This document shows, one piece after another, positions 1-7,623 of a DNA stretch of 64,000 nucleotides (its first letter is position 1; every line of letters begins with the position of its first letter). The notes under the pieces were generated by a model. The model was not told the origin of the DNA. It saw nothing but the letters and a program-made list of their open reading frames with translations, and did no database searches. Source of the stretch: Adlercreutzia caecimuris B7 (GTDB taxonomy: Bacteria > Actinomycetota > Coriobacteriia > Coriobacteriales > Eggerthellaceae); contig NZ_KE159646.1 in the NCBI RefSeq assembly GCF_000403355.2, positions 1,640,258 to 1,704,257 of the forward strand, read 5' to 3'. Both the position numbers and the translations under genes were made by a program.

Positions 1-1
1 C

Positions 2-2095
2 GTAGAGGCCCACAACGACAAGGGGTTCTCGTCGCCCGTATACTCCGGCGACATCAAGATCGCCCCGCTCAAGCCCCTGGCCCCCTCGGACGCGGAGGCG
101 GATCGGGTGTCCGACGGGTCCCACATCGTCTCGTGGCGCAGGGACGTCACCGCCGGGCGCGGCGCCACCGCCATGGTCGTCCAGCGGTCGACCGACGGCG
201 GCGCGTGGTCCCTGGTGGCCGAGGTCGGCGCCGTGGACTCGTGGACCGACAACGGCACCGCGGCGAACCACTCGTACCGCTGGCGCGTCTGCGCGCGCAA
301 CTCCGCCGGCGACTCCCCCTTCGCCCTCACCGGCACGGCGGTGACGACCCCGGCCGCGCCGGGGACCCCCTCGGGCGACCGGCTCGGCGACGGCACCGCG
401 ACCATCCGGTTCTCCAACACGGCGCGCAACGTCACGGCCGTGGAGGTGCAGCGGTACGACGCCGACTACGGCGAGTGGGCCGACCCCGTGTCGCTGGCGG
501 GCCTCCAGGCCTCCTACCACGACGCCGCCGCGCCCGTCGACGCGGTGCTCCAGTACCGGGCGCGGAACGTGCACGGCGAGGGTACCGGCGCGCTGCGCTC
601 GGCCTGGACCGCGCTCTCGCCGCGCATAGTCCCGAAGGGGCGCCCCAAGGCCCCGCTGCTGCTGTCCCCCGAGGCGCGCGCCGTGGTGCGCGACGACGGC
701 ATGTCCGTCGAGGTGTCGTGGCGCCACAACCCCGTGGACGGCTCGGCCCAGACCGCCGCCCAGGTGCGCGTGGCGTGGGGCTCGGCATCCAGGACGGTGG
801 CGGTCTCGGGCCCCGCGGCATCGTGCCGGCTCGACCTGGCCGCCCTCGGCGTGCCGCTGAACACCCAGGTGTCCTGGTCGGTGCGCACCCGCGGCGCGTA
901 CCGCGCGACGGCAGCGCCGGACAACGACAACATGTCCCCATGGTCGGAGACGCGGGCCATGACCGTGTGCCGCGCGCCGTCGGTCGCCTTCGTGCTGCCC
1001 GGGGCGTCGGGCTACTTCGGAGACCCGTCCGAGCTGGACGGCATCCTATCCGGCGGCGGGGAGGGCGGCACCGAGGACGTGGAGGAGGGCGACTTCGACC
1101 AGGACGAGGACTTCGTGCCCGCCGACCCCGACGGCGACGGCGAGGATGAGCCCGGCGAGGGGCTTCCCTACGCGCTCGTGGCGGACTTCCCGCTCGCCCT
1201 GCTGCTCGACTACACCGACGAGTCGGGGGCGCTCGCCCAGTGCACCCTGTCGGTGGCCGACGCGACCGGGGCCGGCGTCTACTCGTGCGATCTCGGCGCG
1301 GCCGAGGGCGGCCAGATCGCCGGCGAGCTGAACCGCCGCCAGTGGGCGCCGGAGAACAACGCCCGCTACACGCTCACGGCCACGGTGCGCTCCACCACGT
1401 CGCTCACCGCCCAGGCCTCCATCGACATACTCACCGACTTCGACCTGCCCAAGCGCGCGTCGCTGGAGATCGAGGCCGACCGCGAGCGCGGGTGGCTCTC
1501 CCTCACGCCGCGGGTCGCCGACTACCAGGACGGAGCGGACGTGGACGGCATAGACATCTGGCGCGTCACCGGCTCCGAGCAGGTGCTCATCGCATCCGAC
1601 CTGGCGGACGGCGAGGTGTTCACCGACCGCTTCGCACCGCTCAACACCGAGTTCGCCTACCGCACCGCGGTGTACTCGCGCGCCGGCACCTACCGCACGG
1701 TCGACCACCCCGGCTCCCTCAAGACCCCCTACGCCTTCGTCTACTACGGGGAGGGGCTTGAGCGGGTCGCCAGGGGGATGCACAGCCCCACCGAGTCGGC
1801 GGCGCTGTCCCGCACCCGCCGCCGGTACGAGGAGTACGCCGGGCGGCCCTGGCCCGTGCTCTACGACGGCGGCGGCCGAAGCGAGGAGCGCACGATCGGC
1901 TTCAACGTCAAGACCGCCGAGGAGGCTGCCGCCCTGGCGGAGGCCATGGACTGGGGCCGCTGCGTGTGCAAGACGCTCACCGGCTCCGTGTTCTGGTGCA
2001 CTGTGGACATCGACCTCGACGCCGACCTGCGCTACCCCACCCGCTGGGGCACCGCGTCGGCCAAGGTCAAGAGGATAGACGGGGGTGCGCTGTGA
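2..2095 (+). CDS. Phage tail protein with fibronectin type III repeats (5' partial)
   Basis: The frame is open from base 2, so the start lies upstream of the window; 697 residues are visible. The first 120 residues or so contain fibronectin type III-like sandwiches (repeated tyrosine-arginine-valine strands such as YRWRVCARNSAGDS), followed by further beta-rich segments, an acidic low-complexity hinge around residues 345-385, and a C-terminal domain with WPVLYDGGGRSEERTIGF. This layout fits a tail tip or central-fibre protein that carries adhesive Fn3 modules. It overlaps the next gene by the GTGA junction at 2092, so the two are translationally coupled. Function beyond tail/host contact is inference. 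Confidence 0.8.
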   Translation, partial: VEAHNDKGFSSPVYSGDIKIAPLKPLAPSDAEADRVSDGSHIVSWRRDVTAGRGATAMVVQRSTDGGAWSLVAEVGAVDSWTDNGTAANHSYRWRVCARNSAGDSPFALTGTAVTTPAAPGTPSGDRLGDGTATIRFSNTARNVTAVEVQRYDADYGEWADPVSLAGLQASYHDAAAPVDAVLQYRARNVHGEGTGALRSAWTALSPRIVPKGRPKAPLLLSPEARAVVRDDGMSVEVSWRHNPVDGSAQTAAQVRVAWGSASRTVAVSGPAASCRLDLAALGVPLNTQVSWSVRTRGAYRATAAPDNDNMSPWSETRAMTVCRAPSVAFVLPGASGYFGDPSELDGILSGGGEGGTEDVEEGDFDQDEDFVPADPDGDGEDEPGEGLPYALVADFPLALLLDYTDESGALAQCTLSVADATGAGVYSCDLGAAEGGQIAGELNRRQWAPENNARYTLTATVRSTTSLTAQASIDILTDFDLPKRASLEIEADRERGWLSLTPRVADYQDGADVDGIDIWRVTGSEQVLIASDLADGEVFTDRFAPLNTEFAYRTAVYSRAGTYRTVDHPGSLKTPYAFVYYGEGLERVARGMHSPTESAALSRTRRRYEEYAGRPWPVLYDGGGRSEERTIGFNVKTAEEAAALAEAMDWGRCVCKTLTGSVFWCTVDIDLDADLRYPTRWGTASAKVKRIDGGAL

Positions 2096-3210
2096 TCTGG
2101 ACCGGCTACCGGGAGGAGTCCATCGCCTACCGCCGCGTGAGGTGGGCTCCGGGGAGGGCCGGGCACCTCGACGAGCTGGAGGACTACGGCATGTTCACGG
2201 GCGGCTCGATCGAGCTGTCCTCCTCGTCGGAGCTGGGCGCGTCGGGGTCCCTCTCGTTCTCTGGCGCCGCGCTGCCCGACACCAGCGACCTGGTGCGCGT
2301 CTACTACCGCTTCGCCGACGAGGAGGGCGGCGCCTACGAGGAGGCCCTGGGCACGTTCTTCGCAGTGCTGAGCGACCCCACCCACGACATGGGCACCGTG
2401 TCCGGCAGCGTGACGCTCCAGAGCGTGCTGCGCGTGCTGAAGAAGGGCCGGTGCCGCATGCCGTACAACGTGCCGCGCTACACGAACGCGGTGGAGCGGG
2501 CCGCCGACATCGCCGCGGATGCCGGCATACCGACCAACGGGCCGGCCGCCCCCTACAGGGTCGGCCGCGGGGTGTGCTTCGACTTCGGCACCGACTGGCT
2601 GGAGGTGTGCAACTCGCTGCTGTCGTCGGCGGGGTTCGCCCCGTGCCGCCCGGACGCCATGGGCGGCGTGGTCATGGCTCCGCGCGGGAGCGCGACGCAG
2701 GACGCGCCCGTGTGGACGTTCGAGGACGGCCCCCTGTCCATCATGAAGCCCGAGGTGGTGCTCGCCAACGACGCGGCCGACACCGCCAACGCGGTGCACC
2801 TGCGATACGAGGGCGAGGGGCGCACCCTGTGGGCCTCGGCCTACAACGACGACCCCGCCTCCCCCGCCTCGCGGCTCGCCCGCGGGTACGAGGTCTCCGT
2901 GTGCGAGAAGGTGACGGAGCTGGCGGGCGCGACGTGGGGCGAGAAGCTGTCGGCTCTCAAGGAGGAGGCCCGCGCGCGGCTCGTGCGAGAGACCGCCGGC
3001 ACGGAGTACGTCGAGTGGAAGCACCCGTGGGTCCCGCTGAGGCCGGAGTCTCCGGTGGGCATCGAGTACCGCGGCTCGGGGCTGTCCTGGCTGGGGCGCG
3101 TGTCGAACATGAGGCTGTCCCTGGGAGGCGACGGCCTGACGGTCAAGACGAGGGCCGTGAGCCAGGCGGACGCCGGCTTCAGGGCCACGGTGGAAGGAGG
3201 CGCGTGGTGA
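2092..3210 (+). CDS. Phage tail/baseplate protein, family not recognised
   Basis: The chosen start is GTG at 2092, which overlaps the upstream stop (GTGA) and has AAGAGGA upstream; longer frames to the left lie inside the previous gene. The product is 372 residues, soluble and mixed alpha/beta, beginning IWTGYREESIAYRRVRW. It has no signal peptide or membrane segment. Position between the Fn3 tail protein and the tail fibre suggests a structural baseplate or tail-tip component. I do not recognise the family, so the role is inferred from context only. Confidence 0.75.
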   Translation: MIWTGYREESIAYRRVRWAPGRAGHLDELEDYGMFTGGSIELSSSSELGASGSLSFSGAALPDTSDLVRVYYRFADEEGGAYEEALGTFFAVLSDPTHDMGTVSGSVTLQSVLRVLKKGRCRMPYNVPRYTNAVERAADIAADAGIPTNGPAAPYRVGRGVCFDFGTDWLEVCNSLLSSAGFAPCRPDAMGGVVMAPRGSATQDAPVWTFEDGPLSIMKPEVVLANDAADTANAVHLRYEGEGRTLWASAYNDDPASPASRLARGYEVSVCEKVTELAGATWGEKLSALKEEARARLVRETAGTEYVEWKHPWVPLRPESPVGIEYRGSGLSWLGRVSNMRLSLGGDGLTVKTRAVSQADAGFRATVEGGAW

Positions 3211-3437
3211 TCCCGTCGAGCGACGTTAGGAAGATCATATGGGGCGGGGACGGCGGCGGAGACCCCTTCTTCGAGGCCACCGTCTCGGGCGGGGCGGTCT
3301 ACCGCGACGACCCCGCCGCTGGCGCGCAGCCCGTCGACTGCGACGTGCTCGAGCACGTCGGTGGCCTCGCGGACGGTGACCGCGTGCTCGCCATGTCGGC
3401 CGCGAACGGCAAGAGCTACGTAATCGGAAAGCTGTAG
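3207..3437 (+). CDS. Small phage tail-associated protein
   Basis: GTG start at 3207 preceded by AAGGAGG at 3194-3200, again overlapping the upstream stop as GTGA. The product is 76 residues (IPSSDVRKIIWGGDGG... SYVIGKL), probably beta-rich, with no membrane segment. Its stop codon runs into the ribosome-binding site of the tail-fibre gene, so it is part of the same tail operon. Function unknown. Confidence 0.7.
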   Translation: MIPSSDVRKIIWGGDGGGDPFFEATVSGGAVYRDDPAAGAQPVDCDVLEHVGGLADGDRVLAMSAANGKSYVIGKL

Positions 3438-3446
3438 GAGGCACCC

Positions 3447-4925
3447 GTGCTGAAGACCATCACACTGACGCTGGACGTGGAGAAGGGCGACGACCGCTTC
3501 GCCACACTGGACGAGCGCATCGAGCTGCGCCAGGGCGACGCGCTGGCCTACGCCCTGGAGGTGAGCCTGCGCGAGAAGTCCGAGGTCATCGATCTCACGG
3601 GCAAGGCAGTGCGGTTCTACTGCCAGCTCCCCGACGGGTCCGTGGCCATCGACGGCGGCCACGTGAGCGTCCCGTCCCCCCAGGACGGCGTCATCCGCTA
3701 TGAGATACCGCCCGAGATCACGCAGACGGCCGGCAACATCGACATGGCCTACTTCCGCATCACCGACGAGGACCCGGAGTCGCGCTGGTCGGCATCGACC
3801 CCGAACATCCCCCTGAGCATCCGGCGCGGCATCGCCATAAAGCTGCGCGACGGCGACTACTTCCCCGAGTTCGACGCCGCCCTGGCCGACCTTGAGGCCT
3901 CGCGTGTCGCCTACGAGCAGGCCGAGGACGCGAGGCAGACCGCCGAGGCGGCGCGGGCCACGGCGGAGGAGGCGCGGGCGGCGGCCGAGCTGCTGCGCCT
4001 GACCGCCGAGGAGGGCCGCGACGCGGCGGAGGCCGAGCGGCTCGCCGCCGAGCTGGAGCGCGGCGCCGCCGAGCTCGACCGCCTCGCGGCCGAGGAGGAG
4101 CGAGAGGCCGCCGAGGAGGACCGGGCCCTGGCCGAGCTGGGCCGAGAGGAGGCCGAGGCCTACCGCCGGGCGAAGTTCGCCGAGATCGAGGAGCTTGCCG
4201 ACGGCCTGCTGTACTACTTCTGCGCCGACGGCGAGTACGATCCCGATACGCGTCACCCGATCATCGCCGAGCCGCACGCCGGCACGCACTACCTCACTCC
4301 CGCATCGCACCCGACCGAGAACAACCACTGGGACGAGTGGCTGTGGGACGCCGCGGGCCAGCGGTGGGAGGGATACGGCTCCCAGGACGTGGTCATCGAC
4401 CCCATGACGGTGGACCAGGCAGAGGCCCTGTTCGGCGGATCCGAGGCCGATGGAGCGGAGGGCGAGCTCGTGACCCGCCGCATCCTGCGCTTCGTGCTGG
4501 GAAAGCTCGGCGGCATCTACGCCAAGCTGGTCCACACGCACAGCGGCGCAGACCTCACCGACGGCACCGTGACCGCCGCCAAGCTGGCGAGCGGTGCCGT
4601 CACTCAGGCCAAGATAGCTGACGGAAGCGTGAGCCTCGCGAAGTGCTATTCGACCCTCCGGGATTCCGTATCCCGAGCTGGAACATCGTCATCGACCATC
4701 CAATGGGCAAGGTTCGGAAAGATCGTCGTTATTGCCGGAAGGTGCGTCGCCACGAGCGAGTCGAACGTCACTGTTCTGACCCTGCCGGCGGGGTGTCGGC
4801 CGGGCGTGCATGCGGAAGCGCCGACGGTCACTGGTGGTTACGCCGGTGCCAATACTGACGGAACCGTCGTAGTCCACGCAAAGCCAGGGAACAACTTCTT
4901 CACGCTGTGCTTCCCGACGGCTTAG
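3447..4925 (+). CDS. Tail fibre/receptor-binding protein, expressed form of a shufflon
   Basis: GTG start at 3447 with AGGAGG at 3436-3441; 492 residues. Residues 1-130 resemble the N-terminal domain of baseplate upper (BppU-type) proteins. Residues about 148-248 are an uninterrupted coiled coil of A/E/R repeats. Residues about 355-400 have HTHSGADLTDG followed by three repeats of the form TVTAAKLASG, usual in tail-fibre shafts. A recombination site (core 4663-4674) is translated as S407-V408-S409. Everything after it, the last 83 residues, is cassette 1. Four silent cassettes downstream start with the same site in the same frame, so recombination would replace the C-terminus without disturbing the shaft. 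The C-terminus of such fibres is normally the receptor-binding part. Confidence 0.9.
   Translation: MLKTITLTLDVEKGDDRFATLDERIELRQGDALAYALEVSLREKSEVIDLTGKAVRFYCQLPDGSVAIDGGHVSVPSPQDGVIRYEIPPEITQTAGNIDMAYFRITDEDPESRWSASTPNIPLSIRRGIAIKLRDGDYFPEFDAALADLEASRVAYEQAEDARQTAEAARATAEEARAAAELLRLTAEEGRDAAEAERLAAELERGAAELDRLAAEEEREAAEEDRALAELGREEAEAYRRAKFAEIEELADGLLYYFCADGEYDPDTRHPIIAEPHAGTHYLTPASHPTENNHWDEWLWDAAGQRWEGYGSQDVVIDPMTVDQAEALFGGSEADGAEGELVTRRILRFVLGKLGGIYAKLVHTHSGADLTDGTVTAAKLASGAVTQAKIADGSVSLAKCYSTLRDSVSRAGTSSSTIQWARFGKIVVIAGRCVATSESNVTVLTLPAGCRPGVHAEAPTVTGGYAGANTDGTVVVHAKPGNNFFTLCFPTA
4661..4675 (+). repeat. Shufflon site 1 (inside the expressed tail-fibre gene)
   Basis: CGGGATTCCGTATCCCG contains a perfect six-base inverted arm (CGGGAT / ATCCCG) around the five bases TCCGT, the form expected for a tyrosine-recombinase core. 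It is read as Asp-Ser-Val-Ser-Arg in the fibre frame. Confidence 0.85.
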
Positions 4926-4940
4926 GCATTCCGTATCCCA
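4923..4940 (+). repeat. Shufflon site 2
   Basis: TAGGCATTCCGTATCCCA; its first three bases are the stop codon of cassette 1 and the remainder opens cassette 2 in frame as His-Ser-Val-Ser-His. Confidence 0.85.
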
Positions 4941-5199
4941 CAAACTCGTGACCGTGGGCGCAGTCGGCAGCATCGGCACGCTCTACCGGTGGGGCAACGT
5001 GTCGGCCGCGCTTCCCGGCGGCGTCAAGACCGCCGTAACGGCACGAAACCGGCTCACGTGCGAGGACAAGCCCGGCAACGAGGTGAACGCGCGCGTCGCG
5101 GACGGCACCCTTTACATCGAGAACCGCACCTCCGCCGCCGTGTCGATGCCCGCCTCAGGCGGGTACATCAGCGGGAGCGTGGTCTTCCCGATCTTGTAG
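4927..5199 (+). CDS. Silent tail-fibre C-terminal cassette 2
   Basis: Read in frame from site 2, this gives 86 residues after the shared Ser-Val-Ser, beginning HKLVTVGAVGSIGTLYRWGN and ending GSVVFPIL. There is no ribosome-binding site; the GTG at 4948 sits within the frame and is unlikely to be a real start. It would be expressed only when joined behind the shaft of the fibre at 3447-4660 by recombination at the shared site. The protein is beta-rich, as expected for a trimeric fibre tip. Confidence 0.75.
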   Translation, partial: HSVSHKLVTVGAVGSIGTLYRWGNVSAALPGGVKTAVTARNRLTCEDKPGNEVNARVADGTLYIENRTSAAVSMPASGGYISGSVVFPIL

Positions 5200-5214
5200 G
5201 CATTCCGTATCCCA
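5197..5214 (+). repeat. Shufflon site 3
   Basis: Identical 18-mer to site 2; the TAG is the stop of cassette 2 and the site opens cassette 3. Confidence 0.85.
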
Positions 5215-5479
5215 GATATATAAGGGCCAGAGAATTTATGCTAACACCAACCTGAACAGCGTGGTCAACCCGGGCATGTACAGGTGCATGCTGTACGCCG
5301 ATGCGGCCTCCCTGTCGAATACGCCGGTGAAGTGGCCGTTCAACTTGCTTGTGCTCGACCCGGTAGGCGGCTCGGGATACTGCACCCAGATACTCGCGCA
5401 TAACGGCGGCAGCGGCCTCGTCGGCCTGTACATCAGGGCCGAGTACGGCGGCACATGGAGCGAGTGGAAGCAGCTCTAG
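5201..5479 (+). CDS. Silent tail-fibre C-terminal cassette 3 (knob-type)
   Basis: In frame from site 3, giving 88 residues after Ser-Val-Ser and starting QIYKGQRIYANTNLNSVVNP. It has the look of a pyocin-knob-type fibre tip: an NPGMY start, an internal LVLDPVGG strand and a C-terminal aromatic end GGTWSEWKQL. No start codon with a ribosome-binding site is visible. It is tail-to-tail with cassette 4, and the two stop codons overlap at 5476-5479. Base composition is less GC-rich than the shaft, consistent with separate acquisition. Confidence 0.75.
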   Translation, partial: HSVSQIYKGQRIYANTNLNSVVNPGMYRCMLYADAASLSNTPVKWPFNLLVLDPVGGSGYCTQILAHNGGSGLVGLYIRAEYGGTWSEWKQL

Positions 5480-5781
5480 ACAGCGTAGGAGTCGTGGAAC
5501 CGGTACGACGTGCCCGTGGTGCCCCCGTGCACCCTGATGCGGCCGGCATCTATGGCGAGCACGCCCGCCGGCGTCTCGCAGTAGACGATTCCGCCCTTCG
5601 GAGTCGGCAGCGCGCTGCTCGACATCAGGTGCGTGTACTCCGACGCCGTGTGTGCGTACACGCATTCGAGCAGGCCCGAGATGTGGGCCGTATGCCCGTC
5701 AACGTATATTCTGACCTGGCCGATCCTGTGGGTCGAGTTCGCGGTGTCCGGGACGACCGCATCTTTCTGGGATACGGAATG
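5476..5781 (-). CDS. Silent tail-fibre C-terminal cassette 4 (inverted)
   Basis: On the minus strand, in frame from site 4, giving 97 residues after Ser-Val-Ser: it begins QKDAVVPDTANSTHRIGQVR and ends SYRFHDSYAV. Inversion between site 1 and site 4 (a 1.1-kb segment) would place it directly behind the fibre shaft. No independent translation start is visible. Confidence 0.75.
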   Translation of the reverse strand, partial: HSVSQKDAVVPDTANSTHRIGQVRIYVDGHTAHISGLLECVYAHTASEYTHLMSSSALPTPKGGIVYCETPAGVLAIDAGRIRVHGGTTGTSYRFHDSYAV

Positions 5782-5785
5782 CCTA
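5768..5785 (-). repeat. Shufflon site 4 (inverted)
   Basis: The same 18-mer on the minus strand; the TAG is the stop of cassette 5 and the site opens cassette 4 leftward. Confidence 0.85.
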
Positions 5786-5968
5786 GGCAGCCCTGAATAT
5801 CGCCTTCGTCTGACCACTAGGTGAGTTAGTCCCCGACACTGCCGGCAAGGTCGCGGACGGCTTCACGCAGTCGCCTTGGTTGAGGGCCGCAACGTTGACG
5901 ACCACAGACTTCTGCACAAATAACGTCTTCGAATTTGCGCGGATAGACGTGGCTTGGGATACGGAATC
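5783..5968 (-). CDS. Silent tail-fibre C-terminal cassette 5 (inverted)
   Basis: On the minus strand, in frame from site 5, 57 residues after Ser-Val-Ser: it begins QATSIRANSKTLFVQKSVVV and ends QTKAIFRAA. Its stop codon forms the start of site 4. It is the shortest cassette. Inversion between sites 1 and 5 (a 1.3-kb segment) would fuse it to the shaft. Confidence 0.75.
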   Translation of the reverse strand, partial: DSVSQATSIRANSKTLFVQKSVVVNVAALNQGDCVKPSATLPAVSGTNSPSGQTKAIFRAA

Positions 5969-5973
5969 ACCTA
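5955..5973 (-). repeat. Shufflon site 5 (inverted), abutting the recombinase stop
   Basis: TAGGTGATTCCGTATCCCA on the minus strand. The TAG is the stop codon of the tyrosine recombinase gene and the site opens cassette 5. It differs from sites 2-4 by GTG in place of GC before the core. Confidence 0.85.
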
Positions 5974-6948
5974 GGCAGCCGCAGGCAATGTCTCTGGGAA
6001 GGCCGGCGCGAGGACGATGCCCTTGTACATGTCGTCGCTCGTCTTGCCGAGCAGCCGCCTGGACACCCTGCGCTGCGCCCTGGTGACGGCGGCGCGCGTC
6101 AGGGCGTAGTAATACCTGTAGCTGGTGCCTACGTTGGCGTGGCCGAGCATCGATGCCACCAGCTCGATGGTAACGCCGGACTGGGCGGCGATGGTGGCCC
6201 AGGTGTGCCTGAGGTTCTTCATGGTCACCCGTGGCAATCTGTGCTGCTTTATCCACCGCTGAATGCGGTACGTGACCTGCCCCGGCTTCATCCCGCCGAT
6301 GATGCGGCCCCTCGGGCGGCCCCGATCCACCCATACCTGGTGCAGTCGGTCGAGCGCCCAGGGCGGCAGATACAGGTCGCGCTCTCCCTTAGCGGTCTTA
6401 GTCGGCCACTCGTTGAGCCCGTCGCTGGCGAGCTGCAAGGTGGCGCGGATGGGCACCAGCCCCGTGCGCCAGTTGATCTGCTCCCACCTGATCGCGTAGC
6501 TCTCCCCGGGGCGCAGGCCCAGGGCCGCGCTCAGGACGAACGTCGGCTCGCATTCGCATCCGACCATGCCACGGATCAGGCGCTTCATCCGGCGATGCGT
6601 CAGCGTCTCAGGCTTGTAGGCGGGGACGCGCGGCTTCTCGACGTGCTGGGTCGGGTCGTACACGCGCATCTTCCACTTGGCGAGCGCCCATCTGACGATC
6701 TGCCTCAGGCACTTGTAGGCCTTCCAGGCCCCGCCGGGGCCTGCGTCGGTCTTGGCCAGATCGTCCACCCATGCCTGCACGTCATCCGGCTCGATCTCGG
6801 CGATGGCCATGCCTCCCCAGCGGGGCGCGACGTAGAGCCGGATGCTGCTCTCGTAGCCGTCGCACGTGTTGGTGCGCCTCCGCTGGCGCTTGGCCGGCAG
6901 GTAGTGGCTCCAGGCGATCTCTCCGATGGTCAATGTCACGGGGTTCAT
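5971..6948 (-). CDS. Tyrosine recombinase, probable shufflon recombinase
   Basis: ATG at 6948 with AGAGGAGACCCC just upstream; 325 residues. The N-terminal SAM-like DNA-binding domain spans about residues 5-105 and the catalytic domain about 112-290. Catalytic residues are visible: R146 (GLRPGES), a lysine at 184 or 187 (PTKTAKGERD), R247-H248 in KNLRHTW (the usual first histidine of this box is lysine), H270 (LGHANVG) and nucleophile Y279. The stop TAG belongs to recombination site 5, which places the enzyme next to the cassettes as Rci is in R64. The true prophage integrase would normally be at the far left end. It could instead, or also, catalyse prophage integration at the tRNA-Val 1.7 kb away. 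Confidence 0.85.
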   Translation of the reverse strand: MNPVTLTIGEIAWSHYLPAKRQRRRTNTCDGYESSIRLYVAPRWGGMAIAEIEPDDVQAWVDDLAKTDAGPGGAWKAYKCLRQIVRWALAKWKMRVYDPTQHVEKPRVPAYKPETLTHRRMKRLIRGMVGCECEPTFVLSAALGLRPGESYAIRWEQINWRTGLVPIRATLQLASDGLNEWPTKTAKGERDLYLPPWALDRLHQVWVDRGRPRGRIIGGMKPGQVTYRIQRWIKQHRLPRVTMKNLRHTWATIAAQSGVTIELVASMLGHANVGTSYRYYYALTRAAVTRAQRRVSRRLLGKTSDDMYKGIVLAPAFPETLPAAA

Positions 6949-7017
6949 GGGGTCTCCTCTCGAGCGACACGTTCGAGACAATGCCCAATGTAGACCAAAC
7001 CGAGAGAAAGGACGCCA

Positions 7018-7473
7018 ATGGATGCGTTGCTTGCCCACTGGCAGGTGGTGCTCGTGGCCGTGGCCATGATGGCCCTGGACATGCTCACGGGATTCGCCGG
7101 GGCGGCGAAGGCGGGCGAGATCATGAGCGGGAAGATGCGCGAGGGCCTGTGGCACAAGGCCGGGTTCTGCGGGCTCATCGTGCTCACCGTCGCCTACGAG
7201 GTGGGCGCGAAGATCATCAACGCCGATGTGTCTCAGAGCATGCCGGGGAGCGACTTCACGATGCCGGAGCTCCCGGCGGTGGCCGCAGTGTGCGCCATCA
7301 TCGCGCTCATCGAGGTCGTGTCGATCTTGGAGAACCTGAGAGCCATCAACCCCGTCATCGCCTCCCTGCCGTTCGTGGACCGCATCAAGGCCCACGACCC
7401 GGCTGCCCCGAACGTGACGGTGGGCATCGAGGAAATGGACGAAATGGCTTTCAGCGGAAGGAGCGATCAATGA
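7018..7473 (+). CDS. Phage holin
   Basis: ATG at 7018 after GAGAGAAAGGA; 151 residues. There are hydrophobic segments at about residues 8-28, 50-68 and 86-108, with a GFAGAAKAGEIMSGKMREGLWHK-type cytoplasmic loop, as in the phage_holin_4 family, and a charged C-terminal tail. Holins permeabilise the membrane so that the endolysin, here the amidase at 7624, reaches peptidoglycan. Its stop overlaps the start of the next gene (ATGA at 7470), and the lysis genes are head-to-tail. Divergent from the recombinase, with about 70 bp between. Confidence 0.85.
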   Translation: MDALLAHWQVVLVAVAMMALDMLTGFAGAAKAGEIMSGKMREGLWHKAGFCGLIVLTVAYEVGAKIINADVSQSMPGSDFTMPELPAVAAVCAIIALIEVVSILENLRAINPVIASLPFVDRIKAHDPAAPNVTVGIEEMDEMAFSGRSDQ

Positions 7474-7622
7474 GCGAGAGCATGAGCGACGAGCAGATCG
7501 TCGCGGCGGCGGTCGGCGCCGTCGACAACATCAGGGGCGAGGCGACCGACGAGGAGATCGCGGCCGCCATCGCAGAGATCGAGGCCGAGCGCGCCGACGA
7601 CGACGACAGGTCGGGCGAGTAG
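7470..7622 (+). CDS. Small acidic lysis-cassette protein
   Basis: ATG at 7470 overlaps the holin stop and is preceded by GGAAGGAG. The product is 50 residues, mostly Glu/Asp/Ala helix (MSESMSDEQIVAAAVGAVDN...), with no membrane segment. It is followed after one base by the endolysin start. Function unknown; the tight coupling suggests a lysis accessory role. Confidence 0.65.
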   Translation: MSESMSDEQIVAAAVGAVDNIRGEATDEEIAAAIAEIEAERADDDDRSGE

Positions 7623-7623
7623 C

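Larger units (their letters stand above)
4661..5973. other. Tail-fibre shufflon: five recombination sites and five C-terminal cassettes
   Basis: Five copies of an invariant 12-bp core ATTCCGTATCCC occur at 4663-4674, 4928-4939 and 5202-5213 (plus) and at 5780-5769 and 5967-5956 (minus). Each is followed in the same reading frame by a different coding cassette: 83, 86, 88, 97 and 57 residues after the shared Ser-Val-Ser. Three sites share the 18-mer TAGGCATTCCGTATCCCA, in which TAG is the stop of the neighbouring cassette. Inverted pairs allow inversions that bring any cassette behind the fibre shaft; direct pairs also allow deletion. The organisation matches the plasmid R64 shufflon in principle, with unrelated site sequence. 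The neighbouring tyrosine recombinase ends exactly at the fifth site. Confidence 0.88.

Noticed and set aside
4643-4858. Short frame starting at 4643 across shufflon site 1
   Set aside because: It is out of frame with the fibre and has no ribosome-binding site; the fibre frame explains the region.
4661-5973. CRISPR array or diversity-generating retroelement
   Set aside because: The repeats are only 12-19 bp, lie in both orientations and at irregular spacing inside coding cassettes, and there is no reverse transcriptase or variable adenine-rich template.
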